From the NCBI GenBank assembly GCA_021495925.1, contig JAKEKT010000024.1:1-64000 (forward strand): a stretch of DNA of 64,000 nt, written 5' to 3'. The position numbers and the translations under genes were made by a program. Below the pieces are notes generated by a model, which did not search any database, had not been told where the DNA came from, and saw only the letters and a program-made list of their open reading frames with translations. Position 1 is the stretch's first letter. Each line of letters starts with the position of its first letter. Shown one piece after another: positions 24,214-34,789 of the stretch. The stretch is from Diplodia intermedia (taxonomy: Eukaryota > Ascomycota > Dothideomycetes > Botryosphaeriales > Botryosphaeriaceae).

Positions 24214-24993
24214 ATGAGCCAGCAGCCCGCAAACCCGACACACGTCATCGCCGCGACGCCGCCATGCCACCCCGATGATACCGGCTCTTCCACCTCAGAT
24301 ACCACCACCACCACGACGGCCGCCGCAGCCGTCCCCGCCAGCCCACCCCTCGGGCAGCCCTCGATCGTTCGCGATCCAGCCAAGGTTCGGGCCAGAAACA
24401 ATCACCTGGTACTCGCAGCCGAGGACAATCGGTTTTGCGTGATAATGCTGATCAGAAAACTCGAGAAAGAGGGCTACAAGGTGCGCGTGGTCCCCAACGG
24501 GCAAGAGTGTCTGGACTACCTGAGGCGGACGGCGTTGTGGTGCGACTATTCAGCTCGTCATCTCCGACCCAGCCCCTCGGCCGGAGCGCAAGCGAGAGCA
24601 GCGGACGGGGGGTCCTCCGCGGGAGGAGGCATCACGCAAGCGGAAGAGGGGGAGACGGTCGAAGAAGAACCAACGCCGTCCATCATTCTGATGGACTACG
24701 CCATGCCCGTCATGGACGGCGGCGAGGCCACGCGCACGATCAGGCAGTGGGAACGCGAGGGCCGGCTGGCACGGCGTTTGCCCATCGTGTCGATGTTTGT
24801 GACCGCGAGCGTCCCGGAAACGCGTCACATGGTTGGTCTGAGCGCGGCTGACGATACGATGGGAAAGCCCCCCAGATGGAACGAGTTGGTGGGGAGGGTG
24901 GACGAGTGGATAGAGAAGCTGGGAGGCAACGAGAGGAATGCGGTGGATGTGGGGGAGTCTTGCCGGCTGAGCATCGGGATGAATTGTGGGTAG
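24214..24993 (+). CDS. stand-alone response-regulator receiver (REC) protein
   Basis: One exon, 259 residues. After a ~60-residue Pro/Thr/Ala-rich leader comes a CheY-like receiver domain: LVLAAEDNRFCVIMLIRKLE (acidic pocket E70-D71), then SIILMDYAMPVMDGGEA with phosphoacceptor D161, a Thr in MFVTAS (T198), and the conserved Lys in DDTMGKP (K218). Between strands 2 and 3 is a ~45-residue Gly/Ser/Glu-rich insertion (about 108-153), so the domain is larger than usual. No histidine-kinase, HSF (Skn7) or SSK1-type extensions are present. It could be an orphan phosphorelay output or decoy, or a free-standing version of the receiver half of a hybrid histidine kinase. In-frame composition suggests the insertion is coding and not an unspliced intron, but a cDNA would settle it. 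Confidence 0.8.
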   Translation: MSQQPANPTHVIAATPPCHPDDTGSSTSDTTTTTTAAAAVPASPPLGQPSIVRDPAKVRARNNHLVLAAEDNRFCVIMLIRKLEKEGYKVRVVPNGQECLDYLRRTALWCDYSARHLRPSPSAGAQARAADGGSSAGGGITQAEEGETVEEEPTPSIILMDYAMPVMDGGEATRTIRQWEREGRLARRLPIVSMFVTASVPETRHMVGLSAADDTMGKPPRWNELVGRVDEWIEKLGGNERNAVDVGESCRLSIGMNCG

Positions 24994-27034
24994 TGTTTTC
25001 ATCATTGCGGAAGGAACAACGAAATGATATCTAGAACGGGCTCGATGCATCCCAGCTTTCCGCATCTTTCTTCCAAGTCTAATACTAAATAACAGATTCC
25101 ACATGACATGCCCCGAGACAGCTCATGCATTGGGCAATGGAATCCCTTGAGTCGTCAAGAAATGAAAGGAAACTAATGGCGATGCTACCGGGCCCTGCCG
25201 TGCGCTACAGCCGTTGAGCACTAGGTAGACGCGTGGTGCAGAGCAGGCCGGCGTCGCAAGAAACGCTGGCGTGGGAGGCTATATGCATTTACGGCCATCC
25301 GCTCGGACTATGATGGTCCGAGGGTAGTAGAGCAGTGCCGAGTGCCGAAAGTGCTTGGGCGACACGAGCCGGAGGCGTGCTTAGCTCGCGGGGGATGTGA
25401 ACGAGACGAGGGAAGCGTGAGGCGGGAACCGCGTTGGCGAAACAAGGGGGAAGCCTATTCGAGGCAGGCTTCAGGGGAACGGAGAGAAAAGAGCAGAAGA
25501 AGAGTGGGTTCGGCCGGGATGACTTGCAGAGGAAGGTGGAGAGTTGTAAGAAGAAGGGCAGGCGAAGGAAGCGGAAAGCTTAGAGGAGGCAGGAAAAAGC
25601 TTGGTGGCGGCTAGCGCGGACGCTTGAGTTCGATGTGTTGAGCTCAGGCAGAGCGGCTCGTATTGCGCTTCTCTGGGCCCGCGGCGCCCGCCGTCTGACC
25701 GTGTGCATGACAATGCGAGATGCGAGGCCGGCAGCCGTGGTAGTGGACGTAGGTAGCAGTGGCGCGCGATAGATTGGTTTTTCGTTTTCTAGATGCAGAA
25801 GGATGTGTTTTGCTCGTGTTTCCAGCCTCCGTCCCCGCCTATCTCCACTTTGCTCGTGTGGCGGCAGCAGCGCCCGCCCGCCAGTCCGCATCCGTGCACC
25901 CTCCGATCAGGCGTCGGAAACGTCGTCTAATACCCGGCTTGAAGAGTCGCAGGAATGTTTGGGGGGAGAGCTGAGGGCGGGGGATCCACGAGCGTCAGGC
26001 GGCCACCGGTGCGCGTGCCGTTGTCGCGCATGAGGCGGGCTGGCAGCATCGAAAAACAAAGCCCTGCCGTGTTTCTCTGGCAGGCGCAACTATACCTGTT
26101 CCTGTCGACGCGCGCGAGGGCGAACCAATGGCAGCGCCTCCCCCAGGGCCGCGGCGGGGCCAGCCACCACGGCGGCGCCAGTCATGCGCTGCGCATGCAA
26201 CCTTTTCCTGCTCGCCGGCTTTCCGCCCACTGCCACGCTGCTGAGGGCATCCGGCGAGCCGGCGAAGGCGAAGCTTTGCCATGACAAGCCGCCAGGTGGC
26301 AGCGTCCAGCGCAACGCCCACTAGCCGTTTGGGCGCTTGGCCGACCGGCAGCTGTGCCGGCATCGCGCGGACGATTGGCCAGCGCCAGCGTTTGGAAACA
26401 CGCCAAGCTCCAGAGCTGCCAGTCCGGGCTCGAGATGCCATAATTAGGCGATCGTCGCATGGAAGCGCCCCGGCCGGCGTCTACGCGTGAAGCGAAGCTT
26501 GACTACTCTCGCGGTGGTGGCTGGCTCGGTGCATATATCTGCGCTTTCAGCCTGATGCCTGCCGTCTGCTCATCTCCCCATGACCACCGCCTTCGTTTCT
26601 TTTCCCGCGCGCTGCACGTCATTCGCTCTGCACCGCGCCCTCTTCGTGTCGCTGGGCGCACTTCATATCTCACTTGCCTCTATTACTTGACCGGCTGCTG
26701 TGCTCTCGTCCGTCCTCAGCTCTGCTGCACCTCTAGGTATGTCACCTCGCACCATTCCTGCCTGTAGCCGTGGCCCTACCGGAAGGCTGCAGCTGCCCTT
26801 GCCCTAGTCATCTCGTGCAGCGGCGGAAACACCAACCTCCCTCCCGGTGGTTGGGCCTGCCTATCTTGCCCGCACACTTAAACCCTCACCTCGTCCACAA
26901 CAACAACCACCACCGCTACATCTTGCATCCTCTTCCAGCGCTTCTGCTTTACCGCTTGCATGATCAGCCCCCACAGCCTACCCGTCGACTTTTTACTCAC
27001 TTCTTCCGCCTCGATTAGGCCAGCCTCTTAACCA
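24994..27034. other. 2 kb intergenic region upstream of the AA5 oxidase
   Basis: No gene was supported. Overlapping GC-rich frames occur at 25.3-26.5 kb without domains. From ~26.6 kb to the oxidase ATG the plus strand is C/T-rich (for example CACTTAAACCCTCACCTCGT at 26873-26892), which looks like a long fungal 5' leader/core promoter. CATATAT at 26531-26537 is a weak TATA candidate but sits ~500 bp from the ATG. Confidence 0.45.
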
Positions 27035-29365
27035 ATGAAGTCTTTTCTTTCTTTCGGCCTCTTGGCCGCCGGCGCCAACGCCAACATCATCTTCAACTGG
27101 GTCCAGCCCACCTGCAACTACGAGGCCGACACCTCACCCTGCCTGCGTGGCCAGCAGTGTACCGTAAACAACACCTGCGAAGCCTCTGTGACCAGCGACG
27201 ACGATTACACCAGGTCCTTCGTGCGCAGCGTACCCAGGCCCGTCGAGGTGCGCGCAGCTCCCCGCTCCGACGGCCGTTGCGGCAAAGACTTTGACGATGC
27301 CACCTGTGACGCCAACGGCGAGTACGGTGGTTGCTGCTCTCAGTATGGGTAAGAAACAGGCCCCCACGTGGCTGACTGGTCCGCATTCTAACAGATGCAC
27401 AGGTACTGCGGCAAGACCGACGATCACTGTCTCGTTTCAAGTGGTTGCCAGAACGGCTGCAAGGGCGCGTCTTCAGCCTCTTCCTCTGCTGCCGCCGGGA
27501 CAAGCAATGCTGCCGAGCCCACTACTACAACAACATCGACTCAGGAGCCTGTCCTCGGGTCACCCACTGCTTCGTCCGCTTCGGGCTCTGCCAGTGCTAC
27601 TGGCCAAGTGACCACCGATGGCTCGTGCGGTGCCAGCAACGGCGGCACCATTTGCGGTGACTGGCCGAAGGGCGGGTGCTGCTCCATGTATGGCTTCTGC
27701 GGCAACACCACCTCCCACTGCGGCGAAGGCTGCCAATCCGGCCCCTGCACCAACGGCGCCTCTGAGCAAGCTCCTGGCGCCAGCCCAGCTCCTGCCGCAC
27801 CGACCCCTGGTACCTTCAAGGTTGTCGGCGATTCCGGAGTTCCTGTCATGCACGCTGGCCTTCTCCCCAACGGCAAAGTTGCCTTCCTGGACAAAGTTGA
27901 GAACTATACCCAGGTTAAGCTCGCCAACGGGCAGTACGCTTACTCGGCGGAATGGGACACTGCCAAGAATGATTACGTCGCGCTCTCTTACAAGACCAAC
28001 GCCTTCTGTGCTGGCGGCGCATTCCTTGCGGATGGCTCTTTCGTGTCTCTTGGTGGCAACGGCCCCCTTGACTTCATTGATCCTACCGTCGGTGACGGCT
28101 TCGACGGCATTCGTTACCTTAGGCGCTCCATCTCTGACGCGAGCCTCGATGGCCAGGACTGGGAGGAACCAGGAAACAAGATGGCCAGCAAGCGTTGGTA
28201 CGCATCTGCCCAGGTCTTGGGTGATGGTTCCGTCTTCGTCGCGTCTGGCAGTCTCAACGGACTTGACCCTACCAACACGACCAACAACAACCCCACCTGG
28301 GAGCTGCTTGACGCCAAGGGTGTTTCTGACGGCATCAACCGCCCTATGGACATTCTGGAGAAGAACCAGCCTTACTACATGTATCCGTTCGTGCACCTGC
28401 TCAACGACGGAAGCCTTTTCGTCTTCGTCTCCAAGTCGGCCGAACTCTTCGATGTGAAGAACAACAACACAATCAAGACCTTCAAGGATCTCCCTGGTGA
28501 CTACCGCACCTACCCCAACACTGGCGGCTCTGTCATGCTTCCCCTTAGCTCCGCCAACAACTACACCAGCGACATTGTCATCTGCGGCGGCGGTGCCTAC
28601 CAGGATATCACCTCCCCCACGGACCCCTCTTGCGGCCGCATCAGCCCCCTCTCGGACGACGCGACCTGGGAAATGGACTCGATGCCCGAGGGTCGCGGTA
28701 TGGTCGAGGGTACGCTCCTCCCTGACGGAAGCATCATCTGGCTCAACGGCTGCAACCACGGCGCGCAAGGCTTTGGTCTCGGCACGGATCCCACTTTCGA
28801 TGCACTTCTCTACGATCCGACAGCGGCGCTGGGCAAGCGCTGGACTACTGCTGGCACGACGGATATCCCGCGCTTGTACCACTCGGTCGCGCTTCTCCTG
28901 CTCGACGGCACGTTGATGGTGACTGGCTCGAACCCGGTCGAGCAGCCCGTCATCTCCACCAACAACAACTCGGCTTTCCCGTACGACACGGAATTCCGCG
29001 TCGAGATCTACACGCCGCCGTATCTGCAGGGCGACAACGCGAAGAAGAGACCGTCGGAGGTCAAGCTCTCAAGCACAGCGGTCAAGGCCGACGGCAGCAC
29101 TACCTTCGACGTCAGCTTCACTGCAGCTAGCGGTGCCAAGGAGGTCAAGATCGCCTTGTATCACGGCGGCTTCGTCACTCACTCCGTCCACATGGGCCAC
29201 CGCATGGTATATCTAGACAACGAGGGCTGGAACGCAGGCAGCACCGCGCAGAAGTTGACTGTGACTGGACCGCCGAACACGAATGTCGCGCCGCCAGGAC
29301 CTTATGTTGTCTACGTGGTCGTTGATGGAGTACCAGCGGTGGGACAGACGGTCATGGTTTCTTGA
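27035..29365 (+). CDS. secreted AA5 copper radical oxidase (glyoxal-oxidase type) with two CBM18 modules
   Basis: Two exons, 27035..27348 and 27403..29365 (54 bp intron), give 758 residues. A signal peptide (MKSFLSFGLLAAGANA) starts it. Two cysteine-rich chitin-binding modules follow, at ~79-124 (GGCCSQYGYCG, split by the intron) and ~177-220 (GGCCSMYGFCG), separated by a Ser/Thr linker. The catalytic part (~240-758) is a Kelch-like propeller plus C-terminal Ig-like domain. It retains the residues expected of copper radical oxidases: Cys in NAFCAGGAF (~C307) for the Cys-Tyr cofactor, Tyr in KRWYASAQ (~Y371), Tyr-His in PRLYHSVA (~Y597/H598) and His in FVTHSVHMGH (~H698). Such enzymes oxidise small aldehydes or alcohols with release of H2O2. 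Chitin binding suggests anchoring to fungal or arthropod wall chitin. Substrate is not deducible. Confidence 0.93.
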
Positions 29366-32300
29366 AGGCGGTAAATATGAGACAGGTGGTGCAGGGACCT
29401 TTTCTTTTCTTCTTCTTGACTGTAGCATAATTTGCTGGGGGATTCGATGGAACTAATTAGCGGAGAGAATTATGACGATACGAATGCTACGAGGCCATAG
29501 TTCTCGTAGCGGAGGAGCTGAAGGGTAAAAGAGTAATAGTTGAGAAAGCAGTATAGAATAGATACTCCAAAGGCAGAATAAGTCAACGATGAAGACGTTA
29601 CCAACCTAATGAGTTCCTTTGTCTGTTCCATGTCGTGAGGAAATGGCGTGAGCTGTTGCTGTCGGTGTCATCCAACCATCATTATCAATTTCGAAGAACG
29701 AGTAAAAAAGGAACGGAGGATACTTCAGGAAAGGTGATGGTTCTGACATCGGGCTTTAGCCTTGTCCTTCCAGAAATTGAAATCTTTTCTCCTTTTACGC
29801 GCTGAAGTTTGGAAACTGTCTTCAATGGGCAGCTGTAAGAAAAGACAATAGAAGATGCTTTTTTAAATCTAAAGTGGGATGGGGATTAAGGCAAGACGAA
29901 GTGTGTTTTCTGTGCAACTTCCCGGCACCATTGAAGAGGTTGGATGCAATCGATGCGTGTCTGTTGTAGTTGATCGCTTCACCATGGCATAGATACAGGC
30001 CCTCCGGGTAGGCCTGGCCCCGCTGAATTAGCCAGTAGGTAGAACATACCCGGAAGGGCTACCAGTGAACCAAGCCGCGGTGCAATTTGAGGTGACCTCT
30101 GAACTCAATGCGTGGTTACATATGGCTCGTTCAATTCTAGGGTCAGATTCCCAAAAACCAAGTTTAGTTTGAACTCTTACGTTGAGACGAACAACTCGTG
30201 TCATCGAGAGTCGCCACATGGACAATAGACGACCTTGTCACGCTTTAGGGGGGAATGTAACTTATCCCGCACCGTCTCGGTTTTTGTTCATTTTCCTTGG
30301 GGGAATGCCATGTATTATGTAATCGTGTTTGGTTCCTCTGGTGTTCGAAGTTATCTGTTGTGAGCGCTTTACCTCTTTCGGCATCCTGCAGCATCTCGAC
30401 ATTCTGCTTTTTCCCAGTTCACCATGGGACATCACAACGCGATAGAAGCGTATCTGTCGCCGGTAACGGTTTGAAAGATGGCTTCGAAGGGTATTGGTGA
30501 TAGGTCGCCGGGAAAGATTTGGTGGCTTGTAGGACGATGAGGCTGGCGCGCGCTCTCCTACCAGAATGGTGCCAGAAATACGTTTCAACTGCGTAGGTAG
30601 TGTCAAGGAGATATATGTTTGGCACGGTGCTTGACAAGTTGGCTAGGCTTCACTCTACGCGCGGGGAAACCACCACACTCAAGAGCGTGACACTGAAAGA
30701 AAGAGAAACGAGAGGGAAGTTCAGCCCCTGTCTACACTTCCGCCCCTCCGGTGCGGTGCATGAAGCTCAAGCTCAGTTCAACGCCCAGGATGAGGCGGAA
30801 AGAAAGCAACAGCAGTCGCGTTCAGGACCGTGCTTCATGCGGCCATGACTTGCAGTTGAGCGGCTCGCCTACCTCTCCTATCCGGGAAGAGTGGGAGATC
30901 TTCAAAAGGCGCGGCGGGAAAGCCGTGTTGAGAAGCTAAACTATGTGCGGCATATCGTTTTCCTGCTGCATCATTGATAAGGGAGTGAATAACAGTTTGC
31001 GTTGTTTTTCTTCCTCTTCGCCCTGCTTCCGGCCCCGTGGCAGGGGCTTTGGTTACGCGCGCGCGCCCGCACGTGGGCGTTGCGGGCGAGAGAAAGGGGG
31101 TAATGATAAGCCAGCGCAGCAAGAGTGGGCCAAGATCATCTTCTCAGTCAACAAGAATCAACAAACCATCATCATCACAGGAGCCCCGAGTGCTGTGGGG
31201 AGGTGTGGATGTGTGTTGGGCAGAAAGCCGCGCGCTGTGGGTTTGCAGCCAGACCGGTTCCTGCGGAACTCACGATGCGTCTTCAGCGTGTGTTGTCCCG
31301 TGGTGTGGAGCATCAGAGAATCGCGATGATCTCGGAGAAGGGGGTTGAGTGGTGGTGGGGGAGGAGGGAGGCACGGAGGAAACGTGTGTGTATGTGGAGG
31401 CACACGCAGGAGGAAGAGGGTCCGCTTTGTGGAGTGGCGGGACATCCAACCGGTGATGATGAGACGCGCACCGACGCTTGGCGTTGAAGGACGCGGTCTC
31501 ACGCGAGGCTCAACGACTGACGTCACCGCTCATGCCCAACCGTCCCTCGACATATCACGATACTGCCTCATCGGGCAAGTCCAGCGGCGGCCGGAACTCC
31601 GAGCCGCCCTTGGATGGAGGGAAGGTCGTTGCGCAGAGAGGACGAAGCCAGTGACGCAATGGGACTTGGCTGGAATTATTGATTGATTACGGATAATCGC
31701 TTCCCAGCTCTGTCATGTACCTACGCCGCCGCAGCTGCTGAGCTCCGAGACATTCGGGTGCTCGCGATCGTAGTATGACGTCTTCCCCCTTTCTACATCG
31801 AGGGCGGTTCGATAGCGCAGCGCAGCCCAACACTCGGAATTCCCTTCCCTTTTCTGCGCGCTCCCAGGGCCTTGAGATTTCGCCGAATGGCGTGCAAGCA
31901 AGAGGCCTCTCTCCACCATCCAAGCGCCGAAAAGGTCGTTGCGGGGTCCGTGTAAATCACCGAAAAGGCAGCGAGGCGGACGCGGCGGAGACGCGAGAGC
32001 GCGGCGGGTTTCCCCGTTGCTGTGTGGGAGATCTGAAAAGAGAATCTCCGCGCCAGCGTGCCCCGTGCTCCCCACACCCGCCGGCCGACGTCTTGCAACG
32101 CCAGGAAATAAGCGACTGCAACCTGCTACGCTCCATCGGTGAGGCATTTCGTCATTGCGCCTTCCCGCCCTCTCGGTGACTGGGACCATCTGCGACGCGC
32201 TACCGGGAGAGGCATCTCTGATCAGCATAAAATTCAGATTTCTTGGTCGCTCGGCCGAATTGGCGCCTCGGCGAAATTCGCTATGTGCGTGCGCCGTGGG

Positions 32301-32849
32301 ACCGCTGTAGCTCCGTCACCACCCTCTCTTCTCATGTATGGTAGTCGAAAACTTTGTTCGGCCAAAGGGCTACTCCTTTGCTATGGCCATCATCTCCCCT
32401 CCCCTTGCCTTTCGCTCTGAGTGCTTCCATTGTCGCAGCCAAGTAGTGAATCGATCAAAACAAATAACAAAGCAATCACAAGCAAATAGTGAGGTGGACT
32501 GTGTGTATGTATGTAAAGTGTCGAAGGACATGTGGGTATTCGCATGTGCATTAAGTCTTAGATAAATCTTCATCCTCCCTTCCCTTCCGCGCCCTCTCTT
32601 CGGGGTATTCTAGCATGTCTAGACGTCTTCTTCAGAGAAAAGTTGGAAATAGCCAAACCAAATCGTTTTCCCCCCTCGCACCCAGTGCGTCTCCCTTCCA
32701 TCCGATTCCCAGTTCTCATCGTTAGAGATAGTGGTGTTACAAGCGGAAAATTTTCGTCAACCCAGCCCCCCATTACACCGCTGCTGTATGCTAGTTATGT
32801 GCAGTAATAAATAGTAGAAAATATCAATCTCAAGAAAAAACGTTCATCT
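29366..32849. other. 3.5 kb intergenic region, no gene supported
   Basis: It lies between the 3' ends of the oxidase (plus) and the transporter (minus). The first kilobase is AT-richer, consistent with 3' UTR. Beyond ~30.6 kb there are GC-rich overlapping frames without domains. Nothing recognisable was found. Confidence 0.5.
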
Positions 32850-34651
32850 TCATGCCTGAGGCTCACCACCCTCGTGGTGGATGCTCTGGCCGCGGACACC
32901 GCCCAGTCCGGACTCCTGGTCCTTGACGATGGACCTGCCACCGGGGCCGAGGTGCAGCGCGTCGGTGTTGGGCGCACCCTCGGCGTTGAGGCTGCTGCCG
33001 TCCCAGCTGGCCGAAGTGATGGGGTTGACGTGTAGGACGTACATGGTGTCGATCTCCTCGAGCGAGCGGCCCTTGGTCTCCATCATGAAGAAGTAGACGA
33101 CCCAGAACAGCATGAAGCAGGACGCGCCGAAGACCAGGCCGTAGAAGTAGTCGATCTTGTCGGTGATGAAGGTGGAGAAGAACGAGATCAGGAAGTTGAA
33201 CAGCCAGTTGGAGGCGGTGGCGAGGGCCATGGCCGTGGCACGGTAGCGAGCGGGGTACAGCTCGCCGACAACAGCCCAGACCAGGGGACCCCAGGTGATG
33301 GCGAAGGCGACGATGAACAGGCAGGTGAAGACGATCATAATCTGGCCGGCCACAGCGTTGTTGCCACCGTTGTCACCGTTGGGCAGCATGTAGTGGCCGA
33401 TGAAGGCGTAGATGAAGAGACACATGAACATCCAGGCGGCACCGGCCATCAGACACTTGCGGCGACCGCAGTGCTCGACGACCCACAGGGCGATGAAGGT
33501 AGCGCCGACGTTGACGGAGCCCAGGATGATCGAGGTGACGTACGAGTTGGACATGCCAGTGGCCTCGAAAATCGTGGTGCCGTAGTAGAAGAAGTAGTTG
33601 GCGCCAGTGAGCTGCTGACCAGCCTGGAGGATCATGCCGAGAATGGTGCGGTAAAGCATACGGGGGCCAGTGAAGACCTCGTACCAGTGGTGATCGCCAC
33701 CAGCCTTCTCGGCCTGCTGCTTCTCCTCGATGTCCGCAATGTCCTGGTTGATCAGATCGTCGTCAGGGGCGCAGTTGTTGAGGCGAGCCATGATGTTGCG
33801 GGCCTCCTCAATGCGGCCAACGCGGTAGAGCCAGCGAGGGGACTCGGGCATGAGCAGGATGGAGGAACCCAGAAGGATGGCCCAGAGGGCGGAGAGGCCG
33901 TTGGGAATGCGCCACTGGGCGCTGTTGGAGTAAGCATCCTCAGTACCGTAGGTGACCTGTTCGAATTGGGTTAGCAGGAGCGGGGGATAGAGCGGGGGAT
34001 ACGGCGCGGGCCGGTGCTTACCATGTAGGCGGTCCAGATACCAAGAGTGATGAACAGCTGGTAGGAGGCGACGACGGCGGCACGGATGCTCTTGGGCACG
34101 GACTCGGACTGGTACATGGGGACGGTCGTCGAGAGCGAACCGATACCGAGACCAGAGACCAGTCTGCCAATGGCGAACTGGGCCCAGACGTCCTTGGAGG
34201 TGATTTCGATGATGACGCCGACGATGTAGGCGAAAGCCCAGAACGAGATGGAGAACTTGCGGCCCATCTTGTCGGCAAGAGGGGCGGAGCAGAGACAACC
34301 GATCAGGGTACCAATGCAGAGAAGACCGACGATGGTACCCGAGCGGGCGGCGTTGAACTTGCCGTGGTCGGCGAAGCGTTCCTTGAAGTCGGACATGGCC
34401 ATGATACCAGAGATCTGACCGGACTCGTAGCCGAACATGAAACCGCCCATGGAGGCGATGGCACCCATGATCCAGGCGATGGCAGGGGCCCGCCTGGCGA
34501 CGATGGGAGACCTGGTCTGGAAGTTGCCAGCCGAAGGCAGCTCAGTCTTGGAGCCATTGCGAGGGGTGTCGGTGGGAGTGGTCTCGGCAGGCGAGGCCTT
34601 CTCGTGGACGGGATCCGCTGCGGGATCCGACTTCTTGTTGAAGAGGCCCAT
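32850..34651 (-). CDS. MFS hexose/monosaccharide transporter
   Basis: Two exons, 34651..34022 and 33956..32850 (65 bp intron between M and VTYGTEDAY), give 578 residues with about twelve membrane segments. Sugar-porter signatures are all present: GGFMFGYESGQISG in TM1, DKMGRKF after TM2, GRLVSGLGIGSLSTTVPMYQSE around TM4-5, PESPRWL before the central loop, GQQLTGANYFFYYG in TM7, GRRKCLMAG after TM8, and ETKGRSLEEID after TM12. The N-terminal ~60 residues and C-terminal ~70 residues are hydrophilic and cytosolic. The closest type is the HXT/MstA/RGT-like fungal plasma-membrane glucose transporter family; there is no long signalling tail like yeast Snf3 or Rgt2, so transport is more likely than sensing. 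The upstream region has a TATA box and GC-rich repressor-type sites. Confidence 0.94.
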
Positions 34652-34761
34652 CTTGGGTGATTGTGGCCCGTGTGTGAGAGATGTTGGCAGGCACGGGAGT
34701 GCTGTGTGTATGTGTGTGGTGAAGTGTGTGGAACAAGTGAAGCCAGAAGCCAGCTCTACGG

Positions 34762-34789
34762 CTGGGGTCGACGATTTATAGCTCTGGGG
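34762..34789 (-). promoter_or_regulatory. putative core promoter of the hexose transporter: TATA box flanked by CreA-type sites
   Basis: On the minus strand TATAAA occurs at 34780-34775, about 124 bp upstream of the transporter ATG. It is flanked on the plus strand by CTGGGG at 34762-34767 and CTGGGG at 34784-34789, both matching the SYGGRG consensus of the carbon catabolite repressor CreA/Mig1. Paired sites around a TATA box would fit glucose repression, but the consensus is short and occurs by chance in GC-rich DNA. Confidence 0.45.
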
